This document shows, in pieces, positions 7,724 to 14,907 of a stretch of 19,017 bases of DNA (positions are counted from its first letter, which is position 1; each line of letters starts with the position of its first letter). The stretch lies in NCBI GenBank assembly GCA_036560485.1, contig DATBRC010000013.1, positions 1 to 19,017 on the forward strand. Direction: 5' to 3'. Under the pieces are notes generated by a model. The model had not been told where the DNA came from and searched no databases. It worked only from the letters and a program-made list of their open reading frames with translations. Source of the stretch: DATBRC01 sp036560485. GTDB lineage: Bacteria; Pseudomonadota; Gammaproteobacteria; Burkholderiales; Burkholderiaceae_D. The translations under genes and the position numbers were made by a program.

Positions 7724-8857
7724 ATGAATACCAAATCAAATAAAATTTTTTCTGCATTAATTATCGCTGCGATTGCATCTACCGCTTTTGCAGAAGATGG
7801 CGTTACCGGCGATAGCATCCTGATCGGTCAGTCAGTAGGGTTGACTGGGCAAATTGCAGGGCCGGTCAAGGAGATGAACGAAGGTGCAAACGCCTATATC
7901 GCCGGCATCAATAAGCAAGGCGGCATAAACGGCCGAAAAATAAGGATCGTGACGCTGGACGACAAATTCGATCCTGCGCTCACAAAAAAAAATGTAGAGG
8001 CTCTGATCACGCAGAAACATGTATTTGCCTTATTCCAGGTTCGCGGCACGCCACATACGCAAGCGATTCTTCCTTTGTTGGCGGAGGCCCATGTGCCTCT
8101 TATCGCACCCAGCACAGGAGCATCGGTTTTTCACTCTCCTGTCAATCGCTACTTGTTTAATGTGCGGGCAAAATATCGTGATGAAGTAAGCAAAGGCGTT
8201 GAGCAATTTACAACGATCGGCTTCAAGAATATCGGGCTGTTGCATGTGGACGACACATTCGGAAACGATGCATTGATCGGTTTCAAAAATACAATGGAAA
8301 CGCGCAAGCTTTCACCGGCAATTATCATGAAATTCGATCGTGTTAAACCCGAGTTTGATGCGGCCGTAAGCAGCGTCATGAAAGTGAATCCTCAAGCGCT
8401 CATTATTGTCGGTTCGGCGGCATCGACGGCCAAATTCATTCATGAATTTCGCCTCAAGGGAAGCCAGACGATGTTGATGACCTTGTCGAATAATTCTTCC
8501 GATGCCTTCGTCACTGCATTGGGAAAAGACGGCCGTGGCGTGATTGTGTCGCAGGTCACGCCGGCACCGCATCTCTCTACCACCCTGTTAGGACAGGAAT
8601 TCAAGCAGGCAGCCCAGGATACCCATATCGCCTCATCCTATGCAGCAATGGAAGGTTTCGTTTCAGCCAAGGTACTGGTCGAAGGTTTGCGGCGCGCCGG
8701 TCGCAACTTGACGAGAGAAAGTTTGATCAACGGACTGGAAAGCATAGGGCATCATGATATGGGCGGGATGATGTTGTCTTATGGTCCTGACAATCATTCC
8801 GGCAGCGATTATGTAGAACTGACCATTATCGATAAATATGGCCGCTTTATCCGGTGA
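7724..8857 (+). CDS. Periplasmic substrate-binding protein, LivJ/branched-chain amino acid type (orphan)
   Basis: 377 residues with a clear signal peptide (basic MNTKSNK, hydrophobic core, cleavage likely after AFA at 23). The mature part begins DSILIGQSVGLTGQIAGPVK and continues with GGINGRKIRIVTLDDKFDP, characteristic of type I periplasmic binding proteins of the Leu/Ile/Val family (Peripla_BP_6). Such proteins bind amino acids, amides, aromatic acids or similar ligands and hand them to an ABC permease. No LivHMGF-type permease or ATPase gene is in the window. Instead it is followed by a secreted Cache protein and then a chemoreceptor, so a sensing role is as plausible as transport. The ribosome site GGAGGAG is strong. 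A sigma54 promoter lies about 130 bp upstream. The ligand cannot be named. Confidence 0.88.
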   Translation: MNTKSNKIFSALIIAAIASTAFAEDGVTGDSILIGQSVGLTGQIAGPVKEMNEGANAYIAGINKQGGINGRKIRIVTLDDKFDPALTKKNVEALITQKHVFALFQVRGTPHTQAILPLLAEAHVPLIAPSTGASVFHSPVNRYLFNVRAKYRDEVSKGVEQFTTIGFKNIGLLHVDDTFGNDALIGFKNTMETRKLSPAIIMKFDRVKPEFDAAVSSVMKVNPQALIIVGSAASTAKFIHEFRLKGSQTMLMTLSNNSSDAFVTALGKDGRGVIVSQVTPAPHLSTTLLGQEFKQAAQDTHIASSYAAMEGFVSAKVLVEGLRRAGRNLTRESLINGLESIGHHDMGGMMLSYGPDNHSGSDYVELTIIDKYGRFIR

Positions 8858-8947
8858 ATTTTCAGATGACAAAAATGTTGTCCGACATTAGAATCAATTG
8901 ACAATTTGCCTTACTTGTACCTTCGTTACATCCTAAAGGAAAATAAA

Positions 8948-9412
8948 ATGAGCAAGATATTACGGAAGACCTTGGCGGCATTTTTGTTTTTTAGCTTAGC
9001 CTCTGCTGCCGGCGCCGCCGACGAACATGGCACGGCGGAAGAGGCTGTGGCCATGGTGCATAAAGTTGTCGCTTACATGAAGGAAAACGGCAAGCAAAAA
9101 ACGATCGATGAAGTGAATAATATTCATGGCCGCTTCAGGGACCGCGACCTTTATGTCACCATCAATACGTTGCAAATGGTGACATTGGCACATGGGGCCA
9201 ATCCCAGAATGCAAGGAAAGAATCTGATCGATCTGAGGGATGCCGATGGCAAGTATTTCATGAAAGAACGCATGGAAATTCTGAAGACGAAAGACAAAGG
9301 CTGGCAGGACTACAAGTTCGTCAATCCTGTGACGCAAAAAATCGAAAACAAAGCCATGTATTTCGAAAAGCATGGCGATGTCGTTATCAATTGCGGCATT
9401 TACAAAGGTTGA
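8948..9412 (+). CDS. Secreted single-Cache-domain protein
   Basis: 154 residues from the ATG at 8948, preceded by AAAGGA at eight bases; an earlier in-frame ATG at 8906 would spoil the signal peptide. Residues 1-23 form a signal peptide (cleavage after AGA). The mature part has the features of soluble single-Cache (sCache type) proteins: a long helix (AEEAVAMVHKVVAYMKENG), then DLYVTINTLQMVTLAHG, GKNLIDLRDADGKYFMKE and a C-terminal YKFVNPVTQKIENKAMYFEK segment. Cache domains bind small ligands in the periplasm, usually as receptor modules; free-standing secreted versions are common but mostly uncharacterised. It follows the binding-protein gene by 90 bp and probably shares its sigma54 promoter, although TTGACA at 8898-8903 could belong to a weak local one. 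Confidence 0.82.
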   Translation: MSKILRKTLAAFLFFSLASAAGAADEHGTAEEAVAMVHKVVAYMKENGKQKTIDEVNNIHGRFRDRDLYVTINTLQMVTLAHGANPRMQGKNLIDLRDADGKYFMKERMEILKTKDKGWQDYKFVNPVTQKIENKAMYFEKHGDVVINCGIYKG

Positions 9413-9479
9413 TTGTTGATCGTTTGGTTACACTCGCTTTAAAAATTGCAGAATGCAAGCAGACCGATATTGAACAGCC

Positions 9480-9605
9480 CTAGAGCAGTTTTAGCCTAGC
9501 TATACACGAGCCAAGGTTGAGCCGAGAAGCGCAACCGTACGTGAGGTACGGTGAGCATCACAGGTTCAAGATTGGCCGTGTACAGCTAGGCTAAAACTGC
9601 TCTAG
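9480..9605. repeat. 126-nt imperfect palindrome (element A)
   Basis: The outer 22 bases (9480-9501) are the exact reverse complement of 9584-9605, beginning CTAGAGCAGTTTTAGCC. Pairing continues inward with interruptions (TACACG, GCCAA and TTGA on the left match their complements on the right) down to a central hairpin CCGTAC-GTGAG-GTACGG (9535-9551). The whole element could fold into one long cruciform or RNA hairpin. TA flanks both GAGCAG ends, as expected for a TA-targeting miniature element, but a target duplication cannot be proven. It resembles element B in its TAGAGC end, GCGCAAC segment and GTAC-N5-GTACGG core. It may also act as a transcription barrier after the Cache gene. Confidence 0.85.
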
Positions 9606-9676
9606 TTTCAGTAGCGGCCTATTTGCATCCTGATCTGCAATCGCAAATTCCTTTCCTCCAAATTACGCCTGAACTT

Positions 9677-9694
9677 CGTCACCTCGATGTGACG
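9677..9694. promoter_or_regulatory. Perfect dyad, possible activator site
   Basis: CGTCAC-CTCGAT-GTGACG, six-base arms around six bases, about 135-150 bp upstream of the sigma54 -24 box of the chemoreceptor gene. That distance suits an enhancer site for an NtrC-family activator, but no identical copy was found at the other sigma54 promoters. Confidence 0.3.
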
Positions 9695-9825
9695 CCTGTC
9701 CGGAACTTTGCACTGAATGCCTTGCGAATTCCGAATCTTCATACCAAAAGAAACAATCACATCCTGATCTTTATTAAAATCATTGCGAAACAAGGACTTA
9801 GAACCTCCCTCTTGTTTTGATTGAT

Positions 9826-9841
9826 TGGCATGGAAGCTGCT
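9826..9841 (+). promoter_or_regulatory. Sigma54 (-24/-12) promoter of chemoreceptor gene
   Basis: TGGCATG-GAAG-CTGCT, with GG at 9827-9828, exactly ten bases, then GC at 9839-9840. It differs from the 7576 promoter by few positions and shares the flanking TTGGCA and TGCTAC. Transcription would start near 9852 and read the gene at 10000. Confidence 0.8.
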
Positions 9842-9999
9842 ACTTCCATCTCACTGCAAACGTATTGCACTCATAGCAGAAAAAAGTGATACGAAATCAG
9901 CGAGACATTCCAATTAACAAACATAACCGATTGCTCCAGTATCGGTAAGCCGCTCTTCAAAAGAATAATCCGAGCGGTGCAAGCAAGAAGGGGAAAATC

Positions 10000-11616
10000 A
10001 TGAACTTGCGCAGCATGCATATCGGAACACGCCTTGGCCTCGGATTTGGCGTGATCCTGACAATCTTGATCGTCATGGTCGGAACAGATATTTTTTTAAG
10101 CAGCCGCAATAAGGCGAAGCTTATCAACGATATCAATTCGGCCAATACGAAAATATTACTAGCCACATCAATGAAAAGTGCGTTGCTTGAAGGCGGGATC
10201 GCCATGCGCAATATCGGCATCCAGTCAGAAGTTGACAGCATGCAGAAAGAGGACGCAAAGGTAAAGATACTACGTGCCCGCTATGCCGAAATGCGCAACA
10301 AGTTGATCAGCACCGGTCTGACCGACACAGAAAAGAAACTAGTCGCGGATATTAATCAACTGGATGAAAAAGTCGCCATTTCGCTCAATGAAGCGACTAG
10401 CCAGGCGCTTGCTTTCAATAGCGAGGGAGCGGCAAAAGTAATTTCTTCCCGTATTGATCCACTCAATCAACAGATGTTTATTGCAATTAACAAGTTAGTG
10501 GAGTTGCAGCTGTCCGCCGCTCGCGACATGCTTTCCGAATCCGTTTTTTCGGATGAAAAATTAAGAAAATTTCTTTTATTGCTGGGTGCGATCGCATTGT
10601 GCGCTGGAGCAGCATGCGCCTGGACCATTACCCGCAGCATTACAACACCTTTGCGCGACGCAGGGATGATTGCCAAGCAGGTTGCTGCCGGTGAACTGAC
10701 ATCGCAGATACAGGATTCGAATAATGATGAGATCAGCGCACTGCTGCATTCTCTTCAGGACATGAGCGATAGCTTGCGTTCAATCGTTGGCAAGGTTAGC
10801 AAGGGATCATGCGCGATTGTCGACGCATCACAGCAGATCGCCACCGGCAATGCCGACCTGTCGGCCCGCACCGAATCGCAAGCCAGTTCGCTGGAACAGA
10901 CGGCCGCATCGATGGAACAGTTGACCGATACGGTCAAGCAGAATGCCGCGAATGCGAAACAAGCCAATCAATTGGTGGTGGCCGCATCCGACTATGCAGT
11001 CAAGGGCGGGCAAGTGGTGTCGCAGGTGGTCACCACGATGGGATCGATCCAGGATAGTTCACGCAAGATTGTCGACATCATCGGCGTCATTGATGGCATC
11101 GCCTTTCAAACCAACATCCTCGCATTGAATGCGGCGGTGGAAGCGGCACGTGCCGGTGAACAGGGACGCGGCTTTGCCGTAGTGGCGGCAGAGGTACGCA
11201 ACCTGGCGCAACGTTCGGCCGCAGCAGCCAAGGAAATCAAGGCGCTGATCGGCGACTCGGTCGACAAGGTCAATGCCGGCGGCAAGCTCGTCGATGAAGC
11301 CGGCGACACGATGAATCAGATCGTCACATCGGTCAAGCATGTGGCCGACATCATGAGCGAGATCACGTCGGCCAGCCAGGAGCAAAGCCATGGCATTGAA
11401 GAGGTGAATAATGCGATTGCGCAAATGGATGAAATGACACAGCAGAATGCCGCATTGGTGGAACAGGCGGCAGCGGCGGCAGAGAGCATGCAGTATCAAG
11501 CTTCCGATCTCAGGAAAATCGTCTCTATCTTCAAGTTCGGTAACGAATCAGAGATGGCAATGTCAGAATCGCCTCCTCTTCTTGCAACAGAGCTGCTGGA
11601 CTACACGGATAACTAG
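10000..11616 (+). CDS. Methyl-accepting chemotaxis protein (four-helix-bundle sensor)
   Basis: 538 residues. Membrane segment about 11-30, periplasmic helical sensor about 31-188 of the 4HB_MCP type, second membrane segment about 190-212 ending at a TRSITTPLRD linker, HAMP about 212-264, then the long signalling coiled coil. The hairpin tip that binds CheA/CheW is the highly conserved segment around GIAFQTNILALNAAVEAARA (366-385) and RGFAVVAAEVRNLAQR (390-405). It reports ligand occupancy to the chemotaxis kinase from the inner membrane. The C-terminus (ELLDYTDN) lacks a CheR/CheB docking pentapeptide, unlike the MCP at the window's right end. AAGGGG precedes the ATG by about eight bases, and a sigma54 promoter lies about 160 bp upstream. 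The neighbouring binding protein and Cache protein could present ligand to it; this is inference. Confidence 0.93.
   Translation: MNLRSMHIGTRLGLGFGVILTILIVMVGTDIFLSSRNKAKLINDINSANTKILLATSMKSALLEGGIAMRNIGIQSEVDSMQKEDAKVKILRARYAEMRNKLISTGLTDTEKKLVADINQLDEKVAISLNEATSQALAFNSEGAAKVISSRIDPLNQQMFIAINKLVELQLSAARDMLSESVFSDEKLRKFLLLLGAIALCAGAACAWTITRSITTPLRDAGMIAKQVAAGELTSQIQDSNNDEISALLHSLQDMSDSLRSIVGKVSKGSCAIVDASQQIATGNADLSARTESQASSLEQTAASMEQLTDTVKQNAANAKQANQLVVAASDYAVKGGQVVSQVVTTMGSIQDSSRKIVDIIGVIDGIAFQTNILALNAAVEAARAGEQGRGFAVVAAEVRNLAQRSAAAAKEIKALIGDSVDKVNAGGKLVDEAGDTMNQIVTSVKHVADIMSEITSASQEQSHGIEEVNNAIAQMDEMTQQNAALVEQAAAAAESMQYQASDLRKIVSIFKFGNESEMAMSESPPLLATELLDYTDN
11440..11490 (+). repeat. 51-nt segment identical (inverted) to 18967-19017
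   Basis: Bases 11440-11490 are the exact reverse complement of 18967-19017. Both encode the QQNAALVEQAAAAAESM end of an MCP signalling domain, and the identity probably continues past the window edge. Because the two genes face each other, this is an inverted repeat spaced about 7.5 kb. Confidence 0.95.
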
Positions 11617-11645
11617 GCCAGCCTCATCAGTTTGTCGGCGTGCAC

Positions 11646-12884
11646 TCAAACCTTCAATGGCGCCAAGCCTCTCAAGTACACCGAAATGCAAAGCGCGATT
11701 GTCAGCAGGAATGCCAGCCCCTCGACCACTCCACTCCATCCGCTGCTCATCCACAAACTCCCGGTAAGCGATCCGATCACGCTCGATCCAAGATAATAGA
11801 AAAATAAATACAAGCCCGATGCCAAAGCCTGTGGCGAATTCGCGCGGCGTCCGACCCAACTGCTCGCCGTCGAATGCCCGCCAAAAAATCCAAAAGTAAA
11901 CAAAGCCATACCCGCGATGATCATCGTCAGCGAATTGGATAGCGTCAACAGCAAGCCGGCCATCATGACCAAAAGCAGTACCCACAATACATGGCGACGG
12001 CCAAACTTGTCAGCCAATTTTCCTGACCATACGGAACCAAAAATACCGATTAGATAGATACTGAAAATCCCGGCGATTTCACTCGTTCGCAAACCGAATT
12101 GCGCTTCCGTCAAACGGTAGCCAATATAGTTGTACATACTCACCAAACATCCCATCAGCAAAAACGCCAGGCAAAATAGCCAGGGCAAACCGGAATCGGC
12201 ACAATGTTGACGTATGCCTTTCAGTATGTCAGCCGAATGGAAGTTGATTGGATGGAAATTTTTCGATGCGGGCAAGCTGCGCCAGAACTCAACTGCCGCT
12301 AACAGTCCGGCAACGCCAAGCATTCCGAGTGCGACTCGCCATGATAGAAAATCGCTGAACAACGCCATCAGGACACGGCCGCTCATGCCTCCGCAAGCGC
12401 TGCCGCCGATATACAAGCCCATCGAATAACCAAGCGAAGGCGGGTCGATTTCCTCGCTTAAATATGCCATCGCTACCGCCGGCAAGCCAGCTAACACGAT
12501 GCCGAGAATCACGCGCAATACCAGCAGTTGCGAGAAACTTTCCACGAATGCACAGCAGATCGTCATCACGGCAGATGCCGCCAGCGCAAAGCACATCAAT
12601 GCCTTGCGTCCAATGTTATCGGACAGCGCGCTGGCCAACAGCAGGGTTACAGCGAGCGCTGCGGTCGAAGCCGAGAGCGCCCAACTGCTTTGCGACGGGC
12701 TCAGATAAAACTCACTGGAAAACTGCGGCATCAAAGGTTGCACGCAATACAGCAAAGCGAAGGTCGAGAAGCCGCCCAAGAACAGCGCTCGATTGGTATG
12801 CCGGAATTCCGGCGTACCAGCCTGGATCAGCGTATGGGAATGATTAATCGCGTCAGAAAAATCGACAGTGGCAGCAGTATTCAC
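11646..12884 (-). CDS. ynfM: MFS exporter, YnfM-like
   Basis: 412 residues with about twelve membrane segments. After a hydrophilic N-terminus come GTPEFRHTNRALFLGGFSTF and ALLYCVQPLMP, then the MFS motif A SDNIGRK (88-94) and its second-half equivalent ADKFGRRHV; LSEEIDPP, ASSWVG and YYLGSS are further YnfM-like segments. The family contains drug/proton antiporters and sugar-efflux-like proteins; the substrate is unknown. The start is GTG at 12884, supported by AAAAAGGA seven bases upstream and by the fit of the N-terminus. Its divergent neighbour is a LysR regulator, the same arrangement as ynfL-ynfM in E. coli. Palindromic element B sits just upstream of the ribosome site. The gene converges with the MCP gene, with 29 bp between stops. 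Confidence 0.88.
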   Translation of the reverse strand: MNTAATVDFSDAINHSHTLIQAGTPEFRHTNRALFLGGFSTFALLYCVQPLMPQFSSEFYLSPSQSSWALSASTAALAVTLLLASALSDNIGRKALMCFALAASAVMTICCAFVESFSQLLVLRVILGIVLAGLPAVAMAYLSEEIDPPSLGYSMGLYIGGSACGGMSGRVLMALFSDFLSWRVALGMLGVAGLLAAVEFWRSLPASKNFHPINFHSADILKGIRQHCADSGLPWLFCLAFLLMGCLVSMYNYIGYRLTEAQFGLRTSEIAGIFSIYLIGIFGSVWSGKLADKFGRRHVLWVLLLVMMAGLLLTLSNSLTMIIAGMALFTFGFFGGHSTASSWVGRRANSPQALASGLYLFFYYLGSSVIGSLTGSLWMSSGWSGVVEGLAFLLTIALCISVYLRGLAPLKV

Positions 12885-12897
12885 GAACAGTCCTTTT

Positions 12898-13003
12898 TAG
12901 AGCGCCTAGCAAAATGTTGCTGGCTAGGCGCAACGACGAAGGCAGTACAACCAGTACGGCAAGGAGTTGCAACAACGCTAGCGGCATTTTGCTAGGCGCT
13001 CTT
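12898..13003. repeat. 106-nt imperfect palindrome (element B)
   Basis: Bases 12899-12916 are the exact reverse complement of 12985-13002 (left arm AGAGCGCCTAGCAAAATG). The inner part is imperfectly palindromic: GCTAG and CAAC on the left recur as complements on the right, around a core GTAC-AACCA-GTAC near 12945-12959. It starts TAGAGC like element A and shares a GCGCAAC segment and a GTACGG core. It ends next to the AAAAAGGA ribosome site of the MFS gene, so transcripts from the proposed promoter would carry it as a 5' hairpin. Confidence 0.82.
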
Positions 13004-13005
13004 AC

Positions 13006-13022
13006 ATCCATTGGTTATGGAT
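13006..13022. promoter_or_regulatory. Dyad, candidate LysR operator
   Basis: ATCCAT-TGGTT-ATGGAT, perfect six-base arms, between the divergent MFS and LysR genes and just downstream of the proposed MFS -10 box. LysR-type regulators commonly bind such dyads in divergent promoters, although the exact T-N11-A pattern is not met. Confidence 0.35.
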
Positions 13023-13029
13023 TGGTTCT

Positions 13030-13059
13030 ATATTAGGATTGCCGAAACATTCAGTCCAA
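13030..13059 (-). promoter_or_regulatory. Candidate sigma70 promoter of the MFS gene
   Basis: On the minus strand TTGGAC (13054-13059) and TAATAT (13030-13035) are separated by 18 bp. A start near 13023 would give a leader of about 140 nt that includes the whole of palindromic element B. For the opposite strand, TATACT at 13080-13085 is a possible -10 of the LysR gene, without a clear -35. Confidence 0.4.
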
Positions 13060-13103
13060 TATATATTTAAGGCACTTTTTATACTTTAAAAAGATAACAG
13101 ATC

Positions 13104-13994
13104 ATGGAACTGCGCCACTTGCGATACTTCGTGGCAGTCGCAGAAGAGCTGCACTTTACCCGTGCCGCCGAGCGCCTGCATATCGGCCAACCGCCTCTCA
13201 GTCATCAAATCCAGATGCTGGAAGATGAGATCGGGGCCCAACTATTTGAGCGAAGCAAACGCTGGGTAAGACTGACGGATGCAGGCCAATTGTTTTTGGA
13301 GGATGCCCGGCGCATCCTGGCGCTGGCGGAACAAGCTGCGGATACTGCACGCCGCGTCGATCGCGGCGAAATCGGCGAGCTGCGGATCGGTTTTACATCA
13401 GCGACACCGTTTATCGCTTTTTTTCCCAAAATGATCAATACTTACCGCAAGCATTTTCCCGGTGTCACGATCACGTTGCGCGAAATGTCGACCATGCAGC
13501 AAATCACAGCGATCAAGGAACGCAACCTGGACCTGGGATTTGTTCGCCCTCCCGAATTGGAAATTCCCAAGTCGATTATCCTGACCAAGCTGCGCAAGGA
13601 CCCGCTTTTTCTGTTCATGCCAACCAAGCACCCGCTGGCTAAAAAAAATGTGATCGATTTGAGGAAATGCAACGACGAAGCATTTGTGATGTATCCCAAA
13701 AATGCCGGGACCGGCATCTATCCGCAATTTATACGGCTCTGCAAGGAAGCCGGGTTCGAGCCAAAAATTGTGCAGGAAGCGCGCGAGGCTTCGACCATTA
13801 TTGGCCTGGTGGCGGCAGGTTGCGGCATCACGATACTGCCCGAATCATTAAAGTCGATTCGCATGAAGGGAGTATGCAGCCGGCCGCTCACCGGCATTTC
13901 CGCTACGACCACCTTGATGCTGGCGCATCGGGCCGGTGAAGCAACTCCGTTGATTGATGCTTTCTCCAAGTTGGCGATATCTGCTTCAAAATGA
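13104..13994 (+). CDS. LysR-family transcriptional regulator (YnfL-like)
   Basis: 296 residues. Residues 1-60 form the classic winged helix-turn-helix (MELRHLRYFVAVAEELHFTRAAERL, then QPPLSHQIQMLEDEIGAQLF). The effector-binding domain spans about 90-290 (GELRIGFTSATPFIAFFP, LDLGFVRPP, GLVAAGCGITILPESL). Such proteins bind a small co-inducer and control a divergent target, here the MFS exporter gene, as well as themselves. Length and start are standard for the family; the ribosome site (AAAAAGATAACAG) is weak. The intergenic region contains a dyad at 13006-13022 and palindromic element B. A short hairpin TGGCG-ATA-CGCCA overlaps the stop region (13996-14008) but lacks a T-run on this strand. 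The effector is unknown. Confidence 0.92.
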   Translation: MELRHLRYFVAVAEELHFTRAAERLHIGQPPLSHQIQMLEDEIGAQLFERSKRWVRLTDAGQLFLEDARRILALAEQAADTARRVDRGEIGELRIGFTSATPFIAFFPKMINTYRKHFPGVTITLREMSTMQQITAIKERNLDLGFVRPPELEIPKSIILTKLRKDPLFLFMPTKHPLAKKNVIDLRKCNDEAFVMYPKNAGTGIYPQFIRLCKEAGFEPKIVQEAREASTIIGLVAAGCGITILPESLKSIRMKGVCSRPLTGISATTTLMLAHRAGEATPLIDAFSKLAISASK

Positions 13995-14024
13995 ATGGCG
14001 ATACGCCAAGATTAAATTGACCAG

Positions 14025-14053
14025 AAAAAACCCGCCATTTCTTAGGTGGCGGG
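14025..14053 (-). terminator. Intrinsic terminator of the ABC importer operon
   Basis: CCCGCCA (14031-14037) and TGGCGGG (14047-14053) form a seven-pair GC-rich stem with a nine-base loop. On the minus strand it is followed immediately by TTTTTT (14030-14025). It lies about 56 bases past the stop of the ATPase gene, the last gene of the operon. Confidence 0.9.
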
Positions 14054-14108
14054 CAAGGTCAAATCGCACAGAAGATTTGACAGGAGACTCTTTCCATATC
14101 CGGCAGTG

Positions 14109-14906
14109 TCAATCCACAGCGGCCATTCTCAACTCATCATTGTGATGACGCTGCTGCTCTTCCATCACCAGCTGACCCAATTCGCGCTTCAACGTATTGA
14201 ATTCCGGTGCGGATGGATCTCGCAAACGCGGCAGCGTAACAATGAGGTCACGTTTGACGGTGCCTGGACGATACGTCATGACCACAATGCGATCGGCCAT
14301 ATAGATCGCTTCTTCAATACTGTGCGTGACGAAGATGATTGTCTTCTTCAACTCGGCCCAGATGCGCAGCAATTCATCCTGCAGATTACGGCGCGTCAAT
14401 GCATCGAGCGCACCGAACGGCTCGTCCATTAACATGATCGGTGAGTCCAATGCCAACACGCGTGCAATCGCGACACGCTGGCGCATGCCGCCTGACAGGT
14501 CTTTCGGGAAGCGCGTCCTGAAATCGGTCAGATGGAGCATCTCCAGCAAGTCCGATACGCGCTTATGAATGGCGGTCTTATCCATGCCCTTGACTTCCAG
14601 TCCAAAGGAAATGTTTTCTTCGACCGTCATCCAGGGGAACAACGCGTACTCCTGGAATACCATGCCGCGCTCCGGCCCAGGACCGGTGACACACTTTCCA
14701 TCGGCGACGATGGTGCCGGTCGAGGGCAAGGAAAAGCCTGCAATCGCATTCAACAGCGTCGACTTGCCGCAGCCTGAAGGCCCTAACAAACAAACGAATT
14801 GGCCTTTTGGAATTTCGAGATTGATCTCTTTTAATGCAACCACCTCGCGTTCACTGGTCTTGAATACCTTGTTCACGCCGGTTACGGTAATTTGAGAAGT
14901 CGTCAT
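14109..14906 (-). CDS. ABC importer ATPase, NitT/TauT (SsuB/TauB) family
   Basis: 265 residues from the ATG at 14906. An ATG six codons earlier would overlap the permease gene, and GGAGAG lies correctly before the later one. All nucleotide-binding motifs are present: Walker A GPSGCGKST (42-50), Q-loop Q85 (VFQEYALFPW), signature LSGGMRQR (137-144), Walker B IMLMDEPFGALD (157-168) and switch H195 (VTHSIEEA). It powers the importer from the cytoplasmic face. The subgroup transports nitrate, taurine, alkanesulfonates, cyanate or aromatic acids; the substrate cannot be deduced from the ATPase. The start is one base after the permease stop, so the two are translationally coupled. Confidence 0.93.
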   Translation of the reverse strand: MTTSQITVTGVNKVFKTSEREVVALKEINLEIPKGQFVCLLGPSGCGKSTLLNAIAGFSLPSTGTIVADGKCVTGPGPERGMVFQEYALFPWMTVEENISFGLEVKGMDKTAIHKRVSDLLEMLHLTDFRTRFPKDLSGGMRQRVAIARVLALDSPIMLMDEPFGALDALTRRNLQDELLRIWAELKKTIIFVTHSIEEAIYMADRIVVMTYRPGTVKRDLIVTLPRLRDPSAPEFNTLKRELGQLVMEEQQRHHNDELRMAAVD

Positions 14907-14907
14907 G

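Larger units (their letters stand above)
9413..9999. other. Non-coding region with palindromic element and sigma54 promoter
   Basis: 587 bp between the secreted Cache gene and the chemoreceptor gene. It holds the palindromic element (9480-9605), a perfect short dyad CGTCAC-N6-GTGACG at 9677-9694, the octamer TTCCGAAT at 9729-9736 and the sigma54 promoter at 9826-9841, leaving a leader of about 150 nt. Open frames of about 60 codons on both strands between 9608 and 9820 have no ribosome site or recognisable family and are not called. Confidence 0.5.

Noticed and set aside
7619..7727. Possible leader peptides before the orphan binding protein, including a 10-codon frame whose TGA overlaps the gene's ATG
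   Set aside because: None of the short frames has its own ribosome site, and the overlap can arise by chance next to an ATGA start.
9480..9605. Element A as an ordinary rho-independent terminator or as part of a CRISPR array
   Set aside because: The arms are too long, the T-run is missing and there is no repeat-spacer periodicity. Its likeness to element B points to a dispersed palindromic repeat.
9608..9793. 61-codon minus-strand frame, and an overlapping plus-strand frame, between element A and the MCP promoter
   Set aside because: No ribosome site, no recognisable family and no sign of a degraded known gene. The area is better explained as regulatory DNA.
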